Below are positions 22,178 through 29,224 of a stretch of 64,000 bases of DNA, in pieces. This stretch comes from Paenibacillus alginolyticus DSM 5050 = NBRC 15375 (GTDB lineage Bacteria > Bacillota > Bacilli > Paenibacillales > NBRC-103111), in assembly GCF_000422905.1 (NCBI RefSeq), contig NZ_KE383948.1, positions 107,832 through 171,831 of the forward strand. Reading direction: 5' to 3'. The notes under the pieces are model-generated. The model was not told the DNA's origin. It saw only the letters and a list, made by a program, of their open reading frames with translations, and made no database searches. The position numbers and the translations under genes are program-made. How positions within the stretch are numbered: the first letter of the stretch is position 1; each line of letters begins with the position of its first letter.

Positions 22178-24703
22178 TCAGGCATTAAGCTTATTTTTAT
22201 ACTGATGACTTAACAAATATTTTTTTTTATCTACCATCATGAAGCCGCTATCTGGAACTATTGGATCGCGTCGTAGCTTTACCGATAACTGATTGAGCAT
22301 TTGAATTAGACTCATTTGCATAGATTCGTCTATCCTAAACTTGACTCCAAACTGATGAATGCCGGGAATGAGTTCTATTTCCCATACGACCTCCCCGGAA
22401 AATTCCCATATGTTCCCTAGCAACTCTGTCCGTATTTTATATATCACATTCGGACGCTGTGGAAATTCGATGAAGGAAAGGAATCTTAAACCGCCGGGAC
22501 CCATATCATCTATAAGAATTTCTGTAGATCCGATACTGACTTTTTTTCCATTAATCTCTTCCAAAGTCATTTCAGCGCGAAGAGGATATGGAAATTCAAT
22601 TCGAAAAAATTTTCTGCGGTTTTGTATATTTTCTTTAACGGTTACGGACTCATCTGTAAGTATGCAGTATTCCTTGGCAAGAAGCTTCTCACAATCTTCC
22701 GGTGCTACGGGAGGTGAAAATAAAAATCCTTGAATTTCGTGGCATTTTAACTTTCTAAGCAGAGAGAGTTGATCTTTCGTTTCAACCCCTTCGGCAATAA
22801 TAGCTATATTAAGATCGTGAGCCATGCCGATCATAACTTTGACAATGGCTTTATCCTCGTTATTTTCACATATATTCTGAATAAATGATTTATCCAGTTT
22901 CAGCACATCCGCTTTTAATTGCCTAATATAGTTTAAAGAAGAATACCCAGTACCGAAATCATCAATACACAGGGTTATACCCATGGACCTAATGGCAGAT
23001 AGACTGTCCATCTCTCCCAACTGTAAAAGTGTATTCTCTGTAATCTCAATTTCAAGCCATTTTGGATCGATCTCTGTCTCTGTTAAAATTTGTTCAAGTA
23101 TGGCAAGCATATCTTTACGAATAAATTGTTTGGCGGAGAAATTCACAGAAACGCGGACGGGTGAAAATCCGGCTTGCTGCCAAGCCTTGTTTTGGAGACA
23201 AGCCTGTTTTAAGACCCAGTCGCCGAGGTAGACGATTAAATCGGTTTCTTCTGCAATAGGTATAAATTTAGCAGGTAAAACCAAGCCCCACTCCGGGTGG
23301 TTCCATCTTAGAAGAGCTTCAATACCTACGATTTTATAGGATTGAGCATCGATTTTTGGTTGATAAAATAAGGTGAGTTCATCCCGTTCAATTGCTTTGT
23401 ATAAGTCTCTCTCCATGGTATAATTTTGATAACTTTCAATGTCTAGCTCAGAATTGTACATTTCAATATTATTTAGACCATGTTGTTTAGCCCGGTGCAG
23501 GGCAATCGCAGATTGCTTTATCATGGTAAGGTGATCGTTGCAATCATGTGGAAACAAGCTGATACCTATATTGGAAAACATGTGAAATTCAAAGTTTTTC
23601 ACATGAAACAAACGACTTGCTTTTTGTATAAGCTGATCGGCAAAAGCTAACACCTCATCGGTACGTTCCACGTCTTTGATCAAAATGGCGAAGTCATCTT
23701 CACGTATTCTGGCAATACAACTTCTATCAGGTATGCACTCCGTTAATCTTTCGGCCAGCAATCTAATGGATTGATCGGCTATATGATCACCCAATGTATC
23801 GTTGATTTTTTTGTATCTACTCACATGCAGCGTACATAGAGCCATTTTTCGCCCTATTAATTTGGACTTTTGAATCTCTATTTCCAGGATGTCTTCAAAT
23901 TGTTTTCGATTAGGAAGACCGGTTAATGGATCCTCAAACGCAAGTGATCGAATTTTCTCCTCAAGTTCTTTTCTTTCTGTAATATCAAGGACAATTCCCG
24001 TTAAGGTTATTAATGCCCCGGTTCGATCTAGTTGTGGGATGGTTCGGGTATGGATCCAACGGATGTTCCCGTCAGGATGGATAATCCGATATTCATTTTT
24101 CATTGAAAGGCCTAATCTCAGTTGTTGCTGCATTTGCTCTATTATAGGAAGATCTTTCTCGTGTATCACCATTTTCCAAAGCATTGGGTTATCATGAAAT
24201 TCCTGCAAGGTTCTCTTATAGATTATTTCTGTTCCTGGAGATAAATGAAGTATTTTGTTGTCTTGAACGTTGACAGACCAAATGGAAACATCCAATGTAT
24301 CAAATATGTTGCTTATTTGATCTTGGGCTTGAAGCAGGGCGTCCTTGGTTTGTTCGCTTTCGGTTATATCTCTGGTTATGACATGAATAGCTTTGATTTG
24401 ATCTCCCTGGATAAGAGGAAGAAGGACGAACTGAAGTCTTAAGGGAACTCCATTTTTACCCAAGATACCCGTATCAAAAGAACCGATAGTCCCATTTTCC
24501 ACCTTGTTGATCTGTTCCTTTACTTCAGATGCATCATAGTCCTGCAGCAATGATATAAACGTTTTTTGTAAAAGTTCTTCATTATCATAATCAGTTAAAT
24601 GTTTCATAGCGGAATTCACTTCAATTATTAGGCCTGCCTGGTTTAGGGTTAACAACGGGAAAGGAAATTGGTTTAACAATTCATGGGGTAAATGCCAATT
24701 CAT
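22178..24703 (-). CDS. PAS-PAS-GGDEF-EAL-PilZ c-di-GMP signalling protein, probable phosphodiesterase
   Basis: This 841-residue cytoplasmic protein has an N-terminal PAS (PFPLLTLNQAGLIIEVNSAM), a second PAS/PAC (IIHPDGNIRWIHTRTIPQLDRTGALITLTGIVLDITERK), then a GGDEF domain whose active site is degenerate (ARIREDDFAIL instead of GGDEF). An EAL domain follows with intact EALLRW, DDFGTGYSSL and EGVET motifs. The C-terminal PilZ domain has RKFFR and DDMGPGGL, the RxxxR and (D/N)x(S/G)xxG c-di-GMP contacts. It should hydrolyse c-di-GMP and sense it through PilZ. AAGGAGG precedes the ATG. Confidence 0.93.
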   Translation of the reverse strand: MNWHLPHELLNQFPFPLLTLNQAGLIIEVNSAMKHLTDYDNEELLQKTFISLLQDYDASEVKEQINKVENGTIGSFDTGILGKNGVPLRLQFVLLPLIQGDQIKAIHVITRDITESEQTKDALLQAQDQISNIFDTLDVSIWSVNVQDNKILHLSPGTEIIYKRTLQEFHDNPMLWKMVIHEKDLPIIEQMQQQLRLGLSMKNEYRIIHPDGNIRWIHTRTIPQLDRTGALITLTGIVLDITERKELEEKIRSLAFEDPLTGLPNRKQFEDILEIEIQKSKLIGRKMALCTLHVSRYKKINDTLGDHIADQSIRLLAERLTECIPDRSCIARIREDDFAILIKDVERTDEVLAFADQLIQKASRLFHVKNFEFHMFSNIGISLFPHDCNDHLTMIKQSAIALHRAKQHGLNNIEMYNSELDIESYQNYTMERDLYKAIERDELTLFYQPKIDAQSYKIVGIEALLRWNHPEWGLVLPAKFIPIAEETDLIVYLGDWVLKQACLQNKAWQQAGFSPVRVSVNFSAKQFIRKDMLAILEQILTETEIDPKWLEIEITENTLLQLGEMDSLSAIRSMGITLCIDDFGTGYSSLNYIRQLKADVLKLDKSFIQNICENNEDKAIVKVMIGMAHDLNIAIIAEGVETKDQLSLLRKLKCHEIQGFLFSPPVAPEDCEKLLAKEYCILTDESVTVKENIQNRRKFFRIEFPYPLRAEMTLEEINGKKVSIGSTEILIDDMGPGGLRFLSFIEFPQRPNVIYKIRTELLGNIWEFSGEVVWEIELIPGIHQFGVKFRIDESMQMSLIQMLNQLSVKLRRDPIVPDSGFMMVDKKKYLLSHQYKNKLNA

Positions 24704-24770
24704 ATGGAGTCCTCCTTGAACATATTAGGTTTAGGCTCTCTTAAAAGATATTGTGCTGTATGTATAAGAT

Positions 24771-24804
24771 AAAAAAAAGGGGCGAATAGAAACTTCGCCA
24801 ACCT
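24771..24804 (-). terminator. Terminator of the Ser-rich/CAO-domain gene (minus strand)
   Basis: On the minus strand AAGGTTGGCGAAG pairs with TTCGCCCCTT, followed by eight T. It lies about 50 bp past the stop of the next gene. Confidence 0.75.
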
Positions 24805-24855
24805 TCCTTATAATTGATTAGTTCACATTGAGTTGTTTATTGCTGCGACAGGTCG

Positions 24856-26208
24856 TTATTTAGAGATTACGATCATCTGGCTTTCGCTTTTCCAATCTAC
24901 CTTGGCGCCCAGTGACTCACTTATAAACCGCAATGGGAGCACAGTATTACCGTTTACTGTTGCAGCCGGAGCTTCAATACTAACCTCTTTACCGTTCACT
25001 TTAGCCACATTACTTCCAATCGTTAACTGAATGATCGTATCTTCACGTTGAATGAAAACTTCTTGTTTCTCACCATTCCAATCGATTTTAGCATCAAGAG
25101 CTTCCGAAATTGCACGAACTGGAACTAGTGTGCTTCCATTTTCAATAAACGGCTTAACTTCAAACTTGGGTATAACCCCGTTTACATAGGTTTTAAGTTC
25201 GGTGTTGCCGCTTTTGGAGAACGCTGTGTTTAACGCTTCAAATACTTTTTCATTTTTCGGGTTCAGTGCAGACGCGGCTGATAAATAAGCAATTGCTTCA
25301 TTTGATTTGCCTGCTTGAGTTAATTCTTCACCGAGTTTAAGCATGGCAACCGAACCACTTGGATTGATTTCAATCGCTTTTTGGAGATAAATTTGTTTAT
25401 CTTTTGGTTTATCTTGAACTCCCGCCAATTCAGCTTTAAGGAGGAGGGAAAGATAACTACCCGGCGCCTTGGCATCCAATTGGTTGGCTATATTCTCTGC
25501 ATTTGTCAGATCGCCGTTTGCTATATACTTCAAGGCTAATTCCACATACAAGTTATTATTTTTCGGATTAGACTTTAGTGCTTGAATCTGATCAGGTATA
25601 TTTGATTTAGAATCGACGTTTTGTTTTAAATCGAAAAGATCATTTTCAGCTTTTTGTTGCACTACATACTTTTCATATGTGGTTTTATCTAATTTTGAGC
25701 GGTAGTTTCCAACACTTGATGATATTTTCATTACATCTTCGAAAGAAAGATTATCTTTGTTTAATTGGGTGACATAACTCTCGCTTTCATCTCCCAAACG
25801 CAATTCAGTAGAATTAAACAGATTTGTTGGAGACGAAGTTTCGGTATTTCCTAATTTGGAATCAAAGGAGCTTGGGTTGGTAGCTTGTTCTTTTGTTGTT
25901 GATGGAAACTTATTTTTTTCTGAATGATCAATAGAAGAAGCAGTGCCTGACGAATCTGTTGACCCTTTGTAAGAAGGGGAAGCTTCGGCACTTCCAGAGT
26001 TGGAACTTGATGAAGAGGCAGCTCCGCTGGACGATGGTGTCGTGGCTTCGGCACTTCCAGAGTTGAAACTTGATGAAGTAGCACTTGAAGCAGCAGTTCC
26101 GCTAGACGATGACGGATCACTTGATATGCTCGCCTGAGCAAAACAAGGAGTAGCGGAACTAAGGGTTACTAGTGAAGCAAGTGACAATACCAAAAATTTT
26201 TTTTTCAT
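24856..26208 (-). CDS. Secreted protein: Ser-rich linker, TPR repeats, copper-amine-oxidase N-domain
   Basis: This ~450-residue exported protein has a signal peptide MKKKFLVLSLASLVTLSSATPCFAQA. A Ser/Ala/Gly-rich region follows (residues ~25-110, with repeats such as SSNSGSAEA), then TPR-type helices (LYVELALKYIANGDLTNAENIANQL and GSVAMLKLGEELTQAGKSNEAIAYLSAASALNP). A C-terminal copper-amine-oxidase-N/stalk domain comes last (PFIENGSTLVPVRAISEALDAKIDWNGEK... VLPLRFISESLGAKVDW), a cell-surface module common in Paenibacillus. GGAGG fixes the ATG at 26208. It lies directly downstream of sigI-rsgI on the same strand, after a terminator. Confidence 0.88.
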   Translation of the reverse strand: MKKKFLVLSLASLVTLSSATPCFAQASISSDPSSSSGTAASSATSSSFNSGSAEATTPSSSGAASSSSSNSGSAEASPSYKGSTDSSGTASSIDHSEKNKFPSTTKEQATNPSSFDSKLGNTETSSPTNLFNSTELRLGDESESYVTQLNKDNLSFEDVMKISSSVGNYRSKLDKTTYEKYVVQQKAENDLFDLKQNVDSKSNIPDQIQALKSNPKNNNLYVELALKYIANGDLTNAENIANQLDAKAPGSYLSLLLKAELAGVQDKPKDKQIYLQKAIEINPSGSVAMLKLGEELTQAGKSNEAIAYLSAASALNPKNEKVFEALNTAFSKSGNTELKTYVNGVIPKFEVKPFIENGSTLVPVRAISEALDAKIDWNGEKQEVFIQREDTIIQLTIGSNVAKVNGKEVSIEAPAATVNGNTVLPLRFISESLGAKVDWKSESQMIVISK

Positions 26209-26311
26209 TTTATTCAACCTCCGTTTATTATGTAATATTTGGTTCATGTATTTAAATACGAAGGTTTATTTACGGAAGTGGGGGTCGATGCACTTACATC
26301 TTAAAAATTAA

Positions 26312-26346
26312 GAAAAAACCTTATTCCCATTGAACAGGAATAAGGT
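26312..26346 (-). terminator. Terminator of the sigI-rsgI operon (minus strand)
   Basis: Read on the minus strand, AACCTTATTCC pairs perfectly with GGAATAAGGTT, followed by TTTTT, 30 bp after the rsgI stop. Confidence 0.9.
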
Positions 26347-26377
26347 TAGAAAGCAGTTTTGAATTGCTTGATTTAAA

Positions 26378-27874
26378 TTATCTACTTCTGCTTGGGCCTG
26401 AGGTGCCTGAAGAGCTGGAAGAGCTCGAAGGGCCGGGCGAGCTGTGCGGACTCGAATCGCTGGGCGAACCGGAAGGGCTCGAAGTGCTGGGCGGACTGTA
26501 CGGGCTAGAAGCGCCGGGCGATCCGGACGGGCTCGGAGCGTCGGGCGAGCTGGAAGGGCTCGGAGCGTCGGGCGAGCTGGAAGGGCTCGGAGCGCCGGGC
26601 GAGCTGGAAGGGCTCGGAGCGCCGGGCGAGCTGTACGGGCTGGAAGCGCCAGACGATCCGTACGGGCTGGAAGCGCCAGACGATCCGTACGGGCTGGAAG
26701 CGCTGGGTGATCCGGACGAGCTCGGAGCGCCGGGCGAGCTGTAAGGGCTCGGAGCGTCGGGCGAGCTGGACGGAATCGAAGCGCCGGGCGAGTTGTACGG
26801 GCTCGGAGCGCCGGTGGTTTCGGGAGGGCTCGTAGAGCTCTGCAACCCGGATCCAACTGATGACCTGGTTGGACTAGTTGAACTAGAATGACCTGATGTA
26901 TCTGGCTGTTCTGGGATGGTTGGTGCGTTTAGTCCGGATTTATCACTAGTGCTTGTCTTGCCAGACTCAACGTTATTAGCTGATGGCACCTGTTTGGTTG
27001 CCCCCTCTGAATCGAGTGAAGGTACAGTTGCATTTATTGTATTGTTACTAGGCTCTATTCCTTTATCTACTTGTTCATTTAATCGTTTTTCTGCGTTTAT
27101 CGCGTTTTTTTGCGGATTGATAGATTCTTGGATCGGCAAAAATAATTTTTCCTTATTTATCCCCGTTTCTTGTAAAACTTCTGATAAAGATTCAGAAGCA
27201 ATTTTCTCCAGATTGATCTGGACACCTAAATGTTCAAATTGTTGAAGCAGTATCCATTTGTTGAGAGAGACATTTTTTTCTTTGGATAAATCATACGCAG
27301 GCTTGTCAACCTGTTCTAATTTCAGAAAAGCATCTACATGTGTTGAATGAAGGCTTTTTGTTACAACAGAATTAATAGCACTTGTACTAATCGTTTTCCC
27401 TTTAAGATTTGCAATGGAAATCATAATAAAATTTTCCTTGTTTTTGTTAATATACCCTAAATCCGTTGATGTTGAGATTACTCGTTCAATTGCTTCACTT
27501 ACTTTTAATTGTCCTAGAGGGAAATTAGTGAGAACTTTTTCTGCGTCTGAATTCAGGGGCTTTACTTTAATAACCCTTTCTTTTGCATCCACATACAATT
27601 CCAAACTAGGATTTATATCAATAGCGATAATATCATAATATTGGGGCTGGGTTTGATACCAAACTGCCAAACCTAACAAAAGGATGAAACTTGCGGCAAT
27701 ACTGGAGAGCCAACGGAATTTATAAGTTTTCTTTCGGCGAAGAGGAACAGTAATTCGTTCACCCACTGCTGGAAGCTTACTTGGAAGGGGGAGATTTCGG
27801 AATTTACCGTCATCACACATAACCACCATAACTTGTTCCGTAATCTTGATGACAAGTCCGTTTGTTTTCTTCAT
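26378..27874 (-). CDS. rsgI: RsgI-type anti-sigma-I factor with Ser/Pro/Gly repeat tail
   Basis: This 498-residue single-pass membrane protein has a cytoplasmic anti-sigma domain (MKKTNGLVIKITEQVMVVMCDDGKFRNLPLP...VGERITVP) and a transmembrane helix (SIAASFILLLGLAVWY). The periplasm-side RsgI region starts YDIIAIDINPSLELYVDAKERVIKVKPLN. The C-terminal ~170 residues are low-complexity repeats of the GAPSPSSSP type, likely a cell-wall-spanning linker without a terminal binding module. The ATG overlaps the sigI TGA (ATGA) behind GGAGGGG, so the two are translationally coupled. The repeat DNA is much more GC-rich than its surroundings. Confidence 0.93.
   Translation of the reverse strand: MKKTNGLVIKITEQVMVVMCDDGKFRNLPLPSKLPAVGERITVPLRRKKTYKFRWLSSIAASFILLLGLAVWYQTQPQYYDIIAIDINPSLELYVDAKERVIKVKPLNSDAEKVLTNFPLGQLKVSEAIERVISTSTDLGYINKNKENFIMISIANLKGKTISTSAINSVVTKSLHSTHVDAFLKLEQVDKPAYDLSKEKNVSLNKWILLQQFEHLGVQINLEKIASESLSEVLQETGINKEKLFLPIQESINPQKNAINAEKRLNEQVDKGIEPSNNTINATVPSLDSEGATKQVPSANNVESGKTSTSDKSGLNAPTIPEQPDTSGHSSSTSPTRSSVGSGLQSSTSPPETTGAPSPYNSPGASIPSSSPDAPSPYSSPGAPSSSGSPSASSPYGSSGASSPYGSSGASSPYSSPGAPSPSSSPGAPSPSSSPDAPSPSSSPDAPSPSGSPGASSPYSPPSTSSPSGSPSDSSPHSSPGPSSSSSSSGTSGPSRSR
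26390..26830 (-). repeat. Low-complexity tandem repeat in the rsgI 3' end
   Basis: Units of 27 or 36 bp (GAGCTGGAAGGGCTCGGAGCG on the + strand) encode SSPGAPSP-type repeats. High GC and near-identical copies create long open frames on both strands, which are not genes. Confidence 0.85.
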
Positions 27875-28611
27875 TTAATTCCCCTCCTTTTTAAATCCGG
27901 AAACGCGATGGACGACTTCAAGTGGGGGAGGTCATCAGAAATCAGAATAATAATAAGAGAGATTAAATATTTTCTTCCTCTTTCTATAGTTTTACGGCTA
28001 ACATGAATAAAATCAAGTATTTGTTTAAGAGGTAACTGTTTTGTTCCTAAAAGTACATCAACTAAATGAGGGTGTTTTACAAAACCATAGGCAACCTCGA
28101 TCAGATTATTTCGGGCATCTGCACGATCCGGAGAAGCCTCTTCCAACTCTTCGAAGAATATTCCGAATTCCTCTAGTCTTGAGCTATAAAGCTGTATTTC
28201 TTCTAGTCGTTCTTGAATCATTTTTTGTTCATTATAGTGATCCCAGGATTGTTTAATCTCAAAAGGGTTTGACTCATATTCACCCTTCGTATCTATTGGC
28301 CTGGCATCTAGACTTACCCCGCTCTGCTGTCGACTCTCCTTTCGAAAATAATCAGTAAGCCGTGATTGAATAACGAGCTTTGCATAATTGAAAAAGTTAT
28401 CATTTTGTGATTGTTGGTACCGATCAATGGCCTCATTGAAAGCAATGAGACTGATACTCATCTCGTCGTCGTTCCAAGTAATCATTCGTTTGCAAATTTT
28501 TGAGGTGACTCTTTCCAAAAATAGCTTATTGCCTTGAATGATTTCTTGCCGACTTTGTTCATTCCCCTCCTGTGCCTCTTTTATCAATCCACTTAGGATG
28601 AATTCTTCCAA
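27871..28611 (-). CDS. sigI: RNA polymerase sigma factor SigI
   Basis: This 246-residue sigma-70-family factor of the SigI group has a region-2-like part (SRQEIIQGNKLFLERVTSKICKRMITWNDDEMSISLIAFNEAIDRY...FFNYAKLVIQSRLTDYFRKE) and a C-terminal helix-turn-helix-like domain (LPLKQILDFIHVSRKTIERGRKYLISLIIIL). SigI is held by RsgI and, in Bacillus and clostridia, responds to heat or extracellular polysaccharide. The start is a TTG at 28611 with a modest GTGGTGG. A c-di-GMP-I riboswitch and terminator lie in its leader. Confidence 0.93.
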   Translation of the reverse strand: MEEFILSGLIKEAQEGNEQSRQEIIQGNKLFLERVTSKICKRMITWNDDEMSISLIAFNEAIDRYQQSQNDNFFNYAKLVIQSRLTDYFRKESRQQSGVSLDARPIDTKGEYESNPFEIKQSWDHYNEQKMIQERLEEIQLYSSRLEEFGIFFEELEEASPDRADARNNLIEVAYGFVKHPHLVDVLLGTKQLPLKQILDFIHVSRKTIERGRKYLISLIIILISDDLPHLKSSIAFPDLKRRGIK

Positions 28612-28687
28612 TATTATCCACCACTTCCGCTGCCGTTATCTATGTAATACGTAACCATTTTTTTATAACTGTACGTCGCCACTAGCT

Positions 28688-28712
28688 TGTAAAAAATAAA
28701 AAAACCCCGTAA
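28688..28712 (-). terminator. Terminator in the sigI leader, riboswitch expression platform
   Basis: Minus strand: AACCCC-TATTAC-GGGGTTTTTTT. It lies between the c-di-GMP aptamer (28740-28827) and sigI (start 28611), about 75 nt before the start codon. Formation or disruption of this hairpin would decide read-through into sigI. Confidence 0.8.
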
Positions 28713-28739
28713 TAGGGGTTCAATAAAATAAACTCCATA

Positions 28740-28827
28740 TTTCGGTAGCTGGCTGGCATGACGTTAGACGTTGTAGCCCCTGTAGTTTTGCGACCCCATT
28801 TTTCAATGAGTGTGCCTTTGTCGATAT
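28740..28827 (-). ncRNA. Cyclic di-GMP-I riboswitch (GEMM-I) upstream of sigI
   Basis: On the minus strand the segment reads AAGGCACAC, then a helix closed by a GAAA tetraloop (CATT-GAAA-AATG), then GGGGTCGCAAAACTA, GGGGCTA, a variable hairpin (ACGTCTAACGT), and GCCAGCCAGCTACCGA. This matches the GEMM-I layout: GGCAAAC, GNRA hairpin, GACGCAAAGC, tetraloop-receptor helix and the terminal AGCCGGGTTACCG. The aptamer binds c-di-GMP. It is followed by a terminator and then sigI. The identification is by pattern; a covariance-model search would settle it. Confidence 0.88.
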
Positions 28828-28862
28828 GAATATGTAATTAGAAAATAGATAAATTTTTATTA

Positions 28863-28891
28863 ATTATATACGGTTAATATAACAATGTCAC
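28863..28891 (-). promoter_or_regulatory. Sigma-A promoter of the riboswitch-sigI-rsgI transcript
   Basis: Minus strand GTGACA (28891-28886), 17-bp spacer, TATAAT (28868-28863). Transcription would start about 30 nt before the riboswitch. Confidence 0.75.
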
Positions 28892-28894
28892 TAC

Positions 28895-28923
28895 AAATTT
28901 CGACAAAATATTTGTCGAAATTT
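28895..28923. promoter_or_regulatory. Two inverted Spo0A boxes between divergent promoters
   Basis: AAATTTCGACAAA-ATA-TTTGTCGAAATTT is a perfect 13-bp palindrome. Each arm contains TTTGTCGAAA, a match to the Spo0A binding consensus (TTTGTCRAA). It abuts the -35 of the sigI transcript on one side and overlaps a candidate -35 (TTGTCG 28912) with TATACT at 28933 on the other. Confidence 0.7.
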
Positions 28924-28961
28924 CAACTATCCTATACTCAATAGTAGGAGGTTCGTGTACA

Positions 28962-29039
28962 ATGAGAATTGACATATTCAGTCAGATCAAAGAAGGTTGC
29001 AGCCATTTGAAAACAGGTTGTGACCTTCTTTACTTTTAG
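28962..29039 (+). CDS. Possible 25-residue peptide gene, or small RNA
   Basis: ATG 28962 follows a perfect AGGAGG at 28946-28951. The frame encodes MRIDIFSQIKEGCSHLKTGC followed by DLLYF, with two cysteines and a mixed polar composition. The second half of the frame coincides with a 16-bp hairpin (28989-29031). It lies just downstream of the Spo0A palindrome and a candidate promoter. It is too short for family recognition; it could be a signalling or leader peptide, or the match may be incidental to a small structured RNA. Confidence 0.45.
   Translation: MRIDIFSQIKEGCSHLKTGCDLLYF
28989..29031 (+). terminator. Long hairpin within or after the small peptide frame
   Basis: AAAGAAGGTTGCAGCC pairs with GGTTGTGACCTTCTTT (some G-U pairs) around an 11-nt AT-rich loop, followed by ACTTTTAG. 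It is either a Rho-independent terminator with a weak T-tract or an RNA structure. Confidence 0.6.
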
Positions 29040-29113
29040 AAACAATCGTAACTGCATGGCATTATTAAAGGGTCTTTTCTGTATTATGACCACTATTTCT
29101 TGAAATCGTCTGC

Positions 29114-29142
29114 TAGTTTCGCTAGTTGGGCGGACCTATAAT
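29114..29142 (+). promoter_or_regulatory. Candidate promoter of the lplA-like gene
   Basis: TATAAT at 29137-29142 lies 83 bp before the start codon. The -35 (TAGTTT, 17-bp spacing) is poor, within a GCTAGTT direct repeat that might be a regulator site. Confidence 0.35.
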
Positions 29143-29224
29143 GAAGTCAAGTAAACGCCATCATTTAGCTTTTACAGGGGGTAAATGTTTACGGACCGTA
29201 TATAAACAGGAGGGTGTTAATCGA

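Noticed and set aside
26308..26856. Frames on both strands over the rsgI 3' repeat (RALPARPALRAR, GAPGELEGLG)
   Set aside because: GC-rich tandem repeats open all frames. Only the minus-strand frame continuous with the RsgI domains is supported.
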